The position numbers and the translations under genes are program-made. A stretch of 64,000 nt of DNA from Cervus elaphus (taxonomy: Eukaryota; Chordata; Mammalia; Artiodactyla; Cervidae), in NCBI RefSeq assembly GCF_910594005.1, contig NC_057847.1, forward strand, positions 25,953,001 to 26,017,000, in the 5' to 3' direction. Position 1 is the stretch's first letter. Every line of letters starts with the position of its first letter. Of this stretch, positions 12,035 through 21,929 are shown piece by piece. Below the pieces are notes generated by a model. It searched no databases. It was given only the letters and a program-made list of their open reading frames with translations, and was not told the origin of the DNA.

Positions 12035-12429
12035 CAGACTGCCAGGACTCCAAGATGGCGTCAGCTGTACCACTGAAGGAAAAGAAACTCCTGGATGTCA
12101 AATGAAGGGAGCTGCCAAGCTGGATACTAATGCGAGATTTCATCCCTAAAGGCGTTGCTGGAGCAGTTCAGAGAGTATTGCCAGTATTACAGCAAGTTAA
12201 ACATGAAGAAAGGGAGTGTCGCTAGGCTTTCCATGGTGCTGGCAGTTTACATGCTTTTCAACTGTTTGCTGTTCTTACAGGGAACTTAAACAAGAGAGCC
12301 AAGCAAGGACCACTGAAGAGGGCACATTCTGCATTCCTGGCCATGACCTCTGCCAGGCACCCCTGAATCCTTTCATAGCCTAATGGAGAATTAACACCCA
12401 ATAAAAGATGACTGGTTAAAAGAAAAAAA
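12035..12429 (+). pseudogene. ATP5MF: Processed pseudogene of ATP synthase subunit f
   Basis: ATG at 12055 opens MASAVPLKEKKLLDVK, then a stop, then RELPSWILMRDF. After a frameshift it continues KKGSVARLSMVLAVYMLFN and a degraded KELKHERLRKYH end. This matches mitochondrial ATP synthase subunit f (ATP5MF, formerly ATP5J2), a small inner-membrane Fo subunit. A short 5'UTR (GGACTCCAAG), a 3'UTR, an AATAAA at 12400-12405 and an A-rich tail (12418-12429) show a full-length processed copy. No separate target duplication of its own is visible. Confidence 0.92.
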
Positions 12430-13588
12430 TCTCTCTTAGTAACTTTCAAATCAAGTAATATGAACTGTAATCACCATTCTGTATATTACATCCCTATGAG
12501 TTATTTACTTTATAGTTGGAAATTTGTGGCTTTTGGCCTCCTCCACACGTTTCAGCCACTGCTTCTGGAGGCCATTAGTTTCTTCTCTGTATCTGTAGCT
12601 TCGGTTTCATCTATTTGTTCCTGATTTTTTTTTTCCCTAGTCCACATATAAGTGAGATCATACAGTATTGGTATATATCTTTCTCTGTCTGACTTCACTT
12701 AGTGTAATGCCCTCAAGATCCATCTGTGTTGTCACAAATGGCAGGATTTCTGTCTTTTTATTATTGGATAATCAATTGTATACATGCCACATTAAAAAAA
12801 AATCTTTTGATGATCTCTTGTTTCCATGTCTTGGCAGTTGTAAAAAGTGCTGCATTGAATACTGGAGTGCAGATATGTTTTCAAAATAATGATTTTGGTT
12901 CCTTTGGGTAAATACCAAGAAGTGGAACTGATGGGTTATATGGTAGTTTCTAGTTTTAATTTTTTGAGCAATCTCCATACTGTTTTTCATAATATCTGCA
13001 CTAGTTGGCATTCCCTCCAGCAGTGCAGGGCTTCCCTGGTGGCTCTCAGATAGTAAAGAATCTGCCTGCAGTGCGGGAGACCTGGGTTTGATCCCTGAGT
13101 CAGCAAGATCCCCTGGATAAGGGAATGGCTACCCAGTCCACTATTGTTACCTGGAGAATTCCATGGACAAAGGAGCCTGGCGGGCTACAGTCTCTGGGGT
13201 GGCAAAGAGTGGGACATGACTGAGCAGCTAACACACACACACACCAGCAGTACATAAGGGCTCCCTTTTCTCCACATTCTTGCCAGCATCTGTTATTTCT
13301 TGGGTTTTTTTTTTTTTTGGTAATAGCCATTCTTACAGGTGTGAGGTGATCTTTTATTGTAACTTTGATTTGTATTTCCCTGATGATTAGTGATGTTGAG
13401 CACCTTTTCCTGTATTTATTGGCTGTTTGTTTGTCGTCTTTGGAAAAATGACTATTCAGAGCCTCTCATTTTTAAATTGGGTTTTTTGCTTTTCTGTTAA
13501 GTTGTATAAGGGTTTTAAAAAATATATATTGTTGATTATAAATCAACTATATTCCAATAGAAAATAAAAGTTAAAAAAATTTTTTTTC
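12430..13588. repeat. L1 with internal inversion (antisense body, sense 3' end)
   Basis: 12440-13500 is antisense L1 ORF2-end/3'UTR (TACTTTATAGTTGGAAATTT, CCATCTGTGTTGTCACAAAT, CAAGAAGTGGAACTGATGGG). From about 13541 the typical sense 3' terminus appears (AATCAACTATATTCCAATAG) with AATAAAAG and an A-run. The join is marked by GTTGATT-ATA-AATCAAC. This is the layout of a twin-primed 5' inversion. It sits at the poly(A) of the ATP5MF copy and is itself interrupted by a Bov-tA. Confidence 0.75.
13028..13243 (+). repeat. Bov-tA SINE nested in L1
   Basis: Full element from GGCTTCCCTGGTGGCTCTCA to the (CA)n tail. The duplication CCAGCAGTGCA/CCAGCAGTACA lies at 13017-13027 and 13244-13254. It is the last layer of the mariner nest. 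Confidence 0.92.
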
Positions 13589-14691
13589 GTGATTCAGGAT
13601 ACGACTAACCCTTGGAAAGCATTTTCTGCCTCCTGCTGGTTATGGAAGCATTTTCCCTGCAAAAAGTTGTCAAGATGCTTAGAGAAGTGGTAGTCCGTTG
13701 GTAAGAGGTCAGGTGAATATGGCAGATGAGGCAAAAGTTCGTAGCCCCATTGGTTCAACATTTGAATCATTGGTTGTGCAACGTGTGGTCAGGCATTGTC
13801 ATGGAGAAGATTTGGGCCCATTTTGTTGACCAGTACCGGCTACAGGTGTTGCAGTTTTCAGTGGATCTCATTGATTTGCTGAGCATAATCCTCAGATGTA
13901 ATGGTTTTGCCAAGATTCAGAGAGCTGTAGTGTATCAGAGTGTCAACAGAGCACTGAACAGTTGCCATGACCTTTTTTGGTACAAGTTTGGCTTTGGAGC
14001 TTCTTCTCAGTTCAAGCACTGAGCTGGTTGTCACCAGTTGTATAAAATCCGTTTTTTGTCACACGCCACAATCTAATCGAGAAATGGTTTGCCATTGAGC
14101 ATGGAATAAGAGAAGGTGACACTTCAAAATGATGACTATTTTGATTTTCGGTCAGCTCATGAGGCACCTACTTATGGAACTTTTTCACCTTTCTAATTTG
14201 CTTCAAATGCTGAATGACTGTAGAACAGTTGACATTGAGTTCTTCGGCACCTTCTCATGTAGTCGTAAGAGTATCAGCTTCAATGATTGCTCTCAGTTGG
14301 TCGTCATCAACTTCCGATGGCCGGCCACTGTGCTCCTCTTCTTCAAGGCTCTCATCTCCTTTACAAAACTTCTTGAACCACCACTGCATTGTACATTTGT
14401 TAGCAGTTCCTGGGCCAGGTGCATTGTTGATGTTACAAGTTTTCTCTGCTGCTTAATGACTCATTTTGAACTTAAAAAAAAAAGTTCGAATTTTCTTTTT
14501 GTCTAACACCATTTCTGTAGTTTAAAATAAATATAAAATAAACTGCAAGTAATGTCATTAGCAAAAAACAAAGCAAGAAATGCACATTAAAATGATGTAT
14601 AACATAACCACATCTATTTAAGAATGTGTTCCATATCAAACTGCAAATTTCCTCAGTGCAAAACTGCAGTTACTTTTGCACCAACCTGATA

Positions 14692-16149
14692 GACTCTTAA
14701 GGCTACTTAAATATTGATGGGGAAGTATTAGTGAAAATGGAGATGTTTCAAATATAGGGGAGAGAGAGGCATGATAGGCTGAGGTCTCAGGAAATACAAA
14801 GAGCAGTCTGTGGACCAAACTTCCTTGGAAGAGGATAAGATCCAGAGCAGAGGTAGTAGAAGGTAATGCTTTCCATTTTGCTTCTAGAAAGAAGGAAAAA
14901 TTGTGGAAAACCCCCAAGATGACTTGCATTTTCTCTGTGAAGTGAGAAAGATTAGATCATTTACTAGGTAGCAGAAGAGAAGAGGAAAGCATTGGAAATG
15001 TGAGAGAAGTCAAGATGGTTTGAAAAAGGTCCTTTGTTGGGAAAGGAAACATTGCAGGATTGCTGGGTGGAAACTTTTTGTGATGGAATCTAATATGAGC
15101 CTAGCTTATGGTTAAATTTCTCTTATAACACATCATTTAATAATGAGACTATAATCATTGGTATTATTTTCAGTCACCCATTTTATGTGTATATAAAGAA
15201 ATGTACAGATATAAAATAATTTCCATAGTAATAATGATTTTCTCCTTGTGGCTAGTCACTGCAAAGCCAAAATTTTAAGTAAAATTTGTTTAAAGTTTTT
15301 CTGCAAGTTAAGCTTGTTTATTGTTTTAAAAAAGAATGACTTTTAAAAATGACTTATTTTATATGAACAGTGCATGTTCATTATAAAGTAATACAGAAGA
15401 AATGAGTATTTCTGTACCAGTTGGGTGACCAGCATGCAGTTAGTCCGTTTTTCTTTCAGTGTTTGTTTGTGCTAGCATACTTAGAACGTGAAACTTTGAA
15501 AGTGGCTGTAATTTCAAAACGGGCCCCCTTCTTGACTGATAGGATCTCTTTCAAAGACTGAGAAATCTTATGGTATTTTACCTTGTGTAAATAATCCACT
15601 TAGAGTCTATACAGAGAGAAATATTTTCAAAGCTGAATGAACTGAATGATGCTCAGACTTAGCTTTTTTTTAGTACTCCCCAGTTGCAAGGAGTAAGAGG
15701 ATAGGTCCATGTTTACATCCTTTAGTCATGTTATTCTCATCTCTGATATATGGAAGTAATAGACTCATGGAAAGGGTTATAACAGAGTGTTTTTCCAAGA
15801 ACCACTCTTTGTCAGAAGCAGTGATCAGCTTTCTCTGCTTGCTTTCTTTACCACTAAACAGCATCTGACGCAGTTGAATACTCCCTTCTTCATAAAACAT
15901 TTTCTTTCCCTTACTCCTATAAGAGCACACTCCTGCTTTTTCTCTGACTTTGTCACCACTTTGTACTCTCTTTTGCCAAATCCTTTTCTATCAGACACCT
16001 GAGTTTTTGAGTGGTCTCTCTATGTGATGTTGTCCAGACCCATAACTTTAAACACATCTGATAATTTCCAATTTTATATCTCCTGTCATGACCTTCCATC
16101 CTACAGGTAGTCCATTCTGTAGTCCATTCCCAGTACAAACTTTCTCATC
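14692..16149. other. Intronic, no gene seen
   Basis: A/T-rich with purine-rich text near 14700-15080. No young repeats and no plausible exon. Confidence 0.45.
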
Positions 16150-16660
16150 TTCTCTACAGCAACAGTTTCATCTCACATTACCATTTACCTGCACCACTGC
16201 ACTTACCCCCTAACTTAGTCTTTCTGCCCTCACTCTTATCCTCTCCCTTAGAATCTCTTCTTCTTAGAGTAACCACAGTAGCTTATTTAGCTCATAAATC
16301 ATATATCATCATGCTACTTTCCCTTTATTTAAAGCTCCAATCAATGGCTTCACATTATAGCTAGAATAGAATCCAGATAGCCATGGTTACAAATGTTGGT
16401 GAACTGCTCTGCTTTTCCAACGTCAGTTTGATTTACCATTGTCTGCTGTGGTTCACCCACACTGACCTTATTCCTACTTCTTAGAACTCTCTTCCTGTAG
16501 GTCTTCACATTACTCTCTCATTCTGACCAGTCTAGTCTCAGCTCCAGTATCATCTCCTCAGAGAGGAGTCTCTGACTGTCCTAATTCAAGTATTGCCCAA
16601 CAGTGCTGCCCTCTCCTCTCTGTGATACATGCTGTATCACATTATCCTATTTTATATAGA
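16150..16660 (+). repeat. L2 LINE relic
   Basis: Has the order of the L2 3' half: 'aaagctccaatcaatggctt', 'gaatccagatagcc', 'tccagtatcatctcctcaga' and 'ctgtatcacattatcctatt'. Highly diverged. Confidence 0.65.
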
Positions 16661-17449
16661 ATAGTACTAAAATAGTTTTTAAAAATCAGATGATATCCTA
16701 CCACTAAAATGACCATAGTTAATATTTTCAGACATTTCTTGATTTTATTTAAAAAAAGTGACCTCACATTTTTAATTTATTTAAATAGGAAATTTTGTCA
16801 CAGTTTTCTATTTAAACAGTTTTAAACGGGAAACTTTGTAATTTAAGTGAAAAAATTGGTATTGCTTGCCAAAATTGAAGATAAAAAGAATGCATGCAGT
16901 GAAAACCACATATTTATTGAATTTTTTAGCCTTTAGAAGCTCTGAGGTGAGTTGTGCTCTGTTGATAAAAAGTTAAATTTACAAATGTTAAGCATTAAAG
17001 ACCAGCAATATCAAGCTGACATTTTCTCCTTGGCATAATCAGAAGGACTAAAAGAGAATTGAAAGAGAAATAACTTTCTCATCAAGCAATTCAGTATGAC
17101 ATATTATAGTCTTCATGATGACTTCTTTACTGGTAAAGTATTTCCCCAAAAGAGAATTGTGATAGTAATTGTAATATTTTTTATAATAATCATTTTAGTG
17201 AATGTGAAGTTGAAATAACTTTCACCATGGGCTAGCGTAAAAAAGCTTCTGGTCAACTAGTAAGAATTAATGGGGGCGGGGAGCGGAAACCTAAAATCTA
17301 CAAAGTTTATTTTGACCTGTTCTCAGGTGAATTGAGTGACATGAAATGATATTACTCAGAATTAATGTTTGAATACATTACTGTGGAATTTCTTCTAAAG
17401 TACTAATTCCTACATCCTAAAAAAATAGTATATGCCCTGGTTACTGAAA

Positions 17450-17625
17450 GAGTTCTGTGTGCTGGACTCTCTGTTAAGCACTTTACATATATTATCTAGT
17501 TTAATCATACCCATCCTCTGAAAGGTAGAGATATCTTCATTTTAAAGATATGATACTGAGATCCTTAGAGGTTCAGTGATTTGTCTAGGATTTTATGACC
17601 ACAGGCCCATTAAAGCCCTTGTTCT
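17450..17625 (-). repeat. MIR SINE, antisense
   Basis: 'gttaagcactttacatatat', 'agtttaatcatacccatcct' and 'gaggttcagtgatttgtct' follow the reversed MIR order. Diverged. Confidence 0.65.
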
Positions 17626-17758
17626 TAACCAGTAGGTCTTGTACTAAAAAAAGATATGAAAGATTACTATAACATGAGTATATGGTGATGTCTATTGACC
17701 CAGGAGCATGTCTTTAGAAAGTAATCTCTAATTTTTTAGTGTTAAGAATGGGAAGTTG

Positions 17759-20700
17759 CAACCCAAAACCTATGGGGTTCAGTAAAAGCAGTGCTAAGGG
17801 GAAGGTTCATAGCAATACAAGCTTACCTCAAGAAACAAGAGAAAAATCAAATAAATAACCTAACTCTACACGTAAAGCAACTAGAAAAAGAAGAAATGAA
17901 GAACCCTAGGGTTAGTAGAAGGAAAGAAATCATAAAAACTAGGGCAGAAATAAATGAAAAAGAAACAAAGGAGACCATAGCAAAAATCAACAAAGCTGGT
18001 TCTTTGAGAAGATAAATAAAATAGACAAACCATTAGCTAGACTCATCAAGAAACAAAGGGAGAAGAATCAAATCAACAGAATTAGAAATGAAATGGAGAA
18101 ATCACAACAGACAACACTGAAATACAAAGGGTCATAAGAAACTACTATCAGCAACTGTATGCCAGTAAAATGGACAACTTGGAAGAAATGGACAAATTCT
18201 TAGAAAAAATATAACTTTCCAAAACTGAACCAGGAAGAAATAGAAAATCTTAACAGACCCATCACAAGCACAGAAATCGAAACTGTAATCAGAAATCTTC
18301 CAGCAAACAAATGCCCAGGACCAGATGGCTTCACAGCTGAATTCTACCAAAAATTTAGGGAAGAGCTAACACCTATTCTACTCAAACTCTTCCAGAAAAT
18401 TGCAGAGGAAGGTAAACTTCCAAACTCATTCTATGAGGCCACCATCACCCTAGTACCAAAACCAGACAAAGATGCCGCAAAAAAAGAAACCTACAGGCCA
18501 ATATCACTGATGAACATAGATGCGAAAATCTTTAACAGAATTCTAGCAGACAGAATCCAACAACATATTAAAAAGATCATACATCATGACCAAGTGGGCT
18601 TTACCCCAGGGATGCAAGGATTCAGTATTTGCAAATCAATCAATGTGATACACCACATTAACAAATTGAAAGATAAAAACCATATGATTATCTCAATAGA
18701 TGCAGAGAAAGCCTTTGACAAAAGTCAACATCCATTTATGATAAAAACCCTCCAGAAAGCAGGCACAGAAGGAACATACCTCAACATAATAAAAGCTATA
18801 TATGACAAACCCACAGCAAACATTATCCTCAGTGGTGAAAAATTGAAAGCATTTCCCCTTAAATCAGAAATAAGACAAGGGTGCCCACTCTCACCACTAC
18901 TATTCAACATGGTTTTGGAAGTTTTAGCCACAGCAATCAGAGCAGAAAAAGAAATGAATCCAGATAGGAAAAGAAGAAGTGAAACTCTCACTGTTTGCAG
19001 ATGACATGATCCTCTACATAGGAAACCTTAAAGACTCCACCAGAAAATTACTAGAGCTAATCAATGAATATAGAGAAGTTGCAGGATATAAAATTAACAC
19101 ACAAAAATCCCTTGCATTCCTATACACTAACAATGAGAAAACAGGAAGAGAAATTAAGGAAACAGTTCCACTCACCATTGCAACAAAAAGAATAAAATAC
19201 TTAGGAACAAATCTACCTAAAGAAACAAAAGACCTATATATAGAAAACTATAAAACACTGATGCAAGAAAGCAAAGATGACACAAATAGATGGAGAAATA
19301 TACCATGTTCATGGATCGGAAGAATCAATATAGTAAAAATGAGTATACTACCCAAAGCAATGTATAGATTCAGTGCAATCCCCATCAAGCTACCAACGGT
19401 ATTTTTCAGAGAAGTAGAACAAATAATTTCACAATTTGTATGGAAATGCAAAAAGTCTTGAATAGCCAAAGCAATCTTGAGAAAGAAGAATGGAACTAAC
19501 TGGAGGAATCAACCTGCCTGACTTAAGACTACACTACAAAGCTACAGTCATCAAGACAGTATGGTACTGGCACAAAGACAGAAATATAGATCAATGGAAC
19601 AAAATAGAAAGCACAGAGATATATCCATGCACCAATGGACACCTTATTTTTGACAAAGGAGGCAAAAATATACAATGGAGAAAAGACAATCCCTTTAACA
19701 AGTGGTGCTGGGAAAACTGGTCAACCACTTGTAAAAGAATGAAACTAGAACACTTTCTAAAACCATACACAAAAATAAACTCAAAATGGATTAAAGATCT
19801 AAATGTAAGACCAGAAACTATAAAACTCCTAGAGGAAAACATAGGTAAAACACTCTCCGACATAAATCACAGCAGGATCCTCTATGACCCACCTCCCAGA
19901 GTAATGGAAATAAAAGCAATAATAAACAAATGGGGCCTAATTAAAAGCTTTTGCACAATGAAGGAAACGATAAGCAAGGTGAAAAGACAGCCTTCAGAAT
20001 GGGAGAAAATAATAGCAAACGAAACAACTGACAAAGAATTAATCTCAAAAATATACAAGCAGATCCTGCAGCTTAATTCCAGAAATATAAATGACCCAAT
20101 CAAAAAATGGGCCAAAGAACTAAAAAGACATTTCTCCAAAGAAGACATATAGATGGCTAACAAACACATGAAAAGATGCTCAACATCACTCATTATCAGA
20201 GAAATGCAAATCAAAACCACAGTGAGGTACCATCTCACGCCAGTCAGAAGGCTGCTATCAAAGAGTCTACAAACAGTAAATGATGGAGAGGGTGTGGAGA
20301 AAAGGGATCGCTCTAACATTGTTGGTGGGAATGCCAACTAATACAGCCACTATGAAGAACAGAGTGGAGATTCCTTAAAAAATTGGAAATAGAACTGCCA
20401 TACAACCCAGCAATCCCACTGCTGGGCATACACACCGAGGAAACCAGAATTGAAAGATATGTGTTACCCCAGTGTTCATCACAGCACTGTTTACAATAGC
20501 CAGGACATGGAAGCAACCTAGATGTCCATCAGCAGATGAATGGATAAGAAAGCTGTGGTACATATACACAATGGAATGTTACTCAGCTACTAAAAAGAAC
20601 ACATTTTAATCGGTTCTAATGAGGTGGGTGAAACTGGAGCCTACCATACAGAGTGAAGTAAGTCAGAAAGAAAAACACCAATACAGTATACTAACACATA

Positions 20701-21116
20701 TATATGGAATTTAGGAAGATGGTAACAATGACCCTATATGCAAGACATCAAAAGAGACGAGATATAAAGAACAGACTTTTGAACTCTGTGGGAGAAGGCG
20801 AGGGTGGGATGATTTGAGAGAATAGCATTGAAACATGTATATTATCATATGTGAAACAGATCGCCAGTCCAGGTTCAATGCATGAGACAGGGTGCTCAGG
20901 GCTGGTGCACTGGGATGACCCAGAGGGATGGGATGGGGAGGGAGGTGGGAGGGGGGTTCAGGATGGGGAACACATGTACACCTATAGCTGATTCATGTCA
21001 ATGTATGGCAAAAACCACTACAATATGGTAAAGTAATTAGCCTCCAATTAAAGTAAATTAATTTTAAAAAGAAAAATAAATAAATAAAATATATCTATCT
21101 GGCTGTTAAAAAAAAA
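17759..21116 (+). mobile_element. 5'-truncated ruminant L1 (~3.4 kb) with 15-bp target duplication
   Basis: Sense L1 from the late endonuclease-RT linker to the 3' end. ORF2 runs in pieces: MNIDAKIFNRILADRIQQHI with SIDAEKAFDKSQ (RT motif A), then LSLFADDMILYIGN (RT catalytic motif) in another frame, then NLPDLRLHYKATVIKTVWYW to the C-terminus. Small indels near 18960, 19455 and 20150 break the frame. The 3'UTR has the G-rich GGGATGGGGAGGGAGGTGGG block and TAGCCTCCAATTAAAGTAAA. AAGAATGGGAAGTTG (17744-17758) and AAGGATGGGAAGTTG (21117-21131) flank it. It is inactive but fairly young. Confidence 0.93.
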
Positions 21117-21131
21117 AAGGATGGGAAGTTG

Positions 21132-21536
21132 TCCAAATGGCCACCGAATTTTCTGTAAGCTTGTATTTTACAGCTCTTTTAGACCTCAGTTGTTCCCAGG
21201 GCTATTCAGTTTTGAAGATAACTCTAATGTTCCCTTCACTTAATTTTTATTTTAATTTTTGGCAATATTTTTGAAAATAAACTTGTTATTTGCATAATAT
21301 GTTTCCACCTCATAAATAAATGAATAAAATAGTGATACTGTCAAGCATGGGAACAACAGTGCAGTTCAGTTTCTATTGTCTACTTGGTTAAAATTGAGGG
21401 CTGAAATGAATAGATTGCCATTTAAAATCTGCTGATGCATTTACTTTAGGAATGTTGTTAAGGATATCACTATAATTACTCATTAGCCCCTACATTCAAG
21501 ATGGCTTTGTAAGAAATATTTCATTCTAAGTGTCAT
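21132..21536. other. Intronic, no gene
   Basis: A/T-rich sequence between the L1 and the retroviral relic. No repeat recognised. Confidence 0.45.
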
Positions 21537-21566
21537 AAGTTTTTTTATTTCTTTTTTTTTGTTTTT

Positions 21567-21929
21567 CACAAAAAAGTGAAGTTTATTGCTGACTCGAGTC
21601 AGGGCTTACTGCCGCAACCAACGCAGTGGTGCAGGGTCAGAAAGCGCTGAGCCCGAGCTGTTACACAATTTATAAGGTGTGCATAAGCAGTTGGTAGCTG
21701 GCTTAAGCGGATTGGTTACATGTTTGCAAAGTAATCTTATTGGCTCAAACCTTCGCGGACTTTTTTCAAACTTGGGCGTTCGCGGGCTTTTCAGCTTTCC
21801 CCTGATAGGTTCCCTTTTCCTTACTGGGCGCATATTGATTGGCTGGCTCCAGGTGGCCTGATAATCATGTTACCCTGGAAAACCAGGCCTACTCTTAATC
21901 TAGGCTGCCTGTCATGGCGCAGCCTCACA
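21567..21929 (-). repeat. Endogenous retrovirus LTR (class I-like), antisense
   Basis: On the minus strand the LTR opens with TG at 21929, right after a polypurine tract (AGGGGGGAA; + strand 21930-21939). It carries several CCAAT boxes (reversed ATTGG near 21712, 21739, 21838), a TATAAATT (21668-21675) and an AATAAA (21582-21587). About 15 nt past AATAAA the sequence becomes a long A-rich run (21537-21566 on the minus strand). It therefore ends like a polyadenylated transcript rather than with a U5. Confidence 0.75.

Larger units (their letters stand above)
11632..14512 (-). pseudogene. Mariner transposase pseudogene
   Basis: On the minus strand the start MVLDKKKIRTF is followed by TMQWWFKKFCKGDESLEEE, then HSGRPSEVDDDQLRAIIEAD, then ELNVNCSTVIQHLKQIRKVK. 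This is the HTH DNA-binding half of a Hsmar1/SETMAR-type transposase. An early in-frame stop occurs in the KMSH segment, and there are further stops and frameshifts in the catalytic DDD half. The C-terminal ~25 codons, ending CVDCNASYFD-stop, are separated at 11632-11721 by the later insertion. Across the break the frame resumes exactly once one copy of the duplicated GTGATTCA is discounted. Confidence 0.88.
11555..14689 (-). mobile_element. Hsmar1-like mariner transposon, split by a 1.9-kb insertion
   Basis: Terminal inverted repeats TCAGGTTGGCAAAAAAGTAA at the left and, in reverse, TGCACCAACCTGA at the right match the Hsmar1/mammalian mariner end. TA target duplications flank both ends (11553-11554, 14690-14691). 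Taking out 11722-13596 leaves ~1260 bp, close to the ~1.29 kb expected. The element is transcribed toward lower coordinates. It is dead: the transposase has stops and frameshifts. Confidence 0.92.

Noticed and set aside
12055..12300. ATP5MF coding sequence as a possible live gene
   Set aside because: Stop at codon 17, a frameshift, no introns and an A-tail: it is a processed pseudogene.
13230..13246. Short (CA)n, (GT)n and (TTTTG)n tracts as CRISPR-like or regulatory arrays
   Set aside because: They are microsatellites, mostly SINE tails. There are no spacer-repeat arrays, and the genome is mammalian.
14129..14506. 125-codon frame on + near the mariner right end
   Set aside because: It is antisense to the mariner transposase N-terminal half.
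18510..20152. Three long open frames that could be read as genes
   Set aside because: They are consecutive pieces of L1 ORF2 within one flanked, 5'-truncated L1 insertion.
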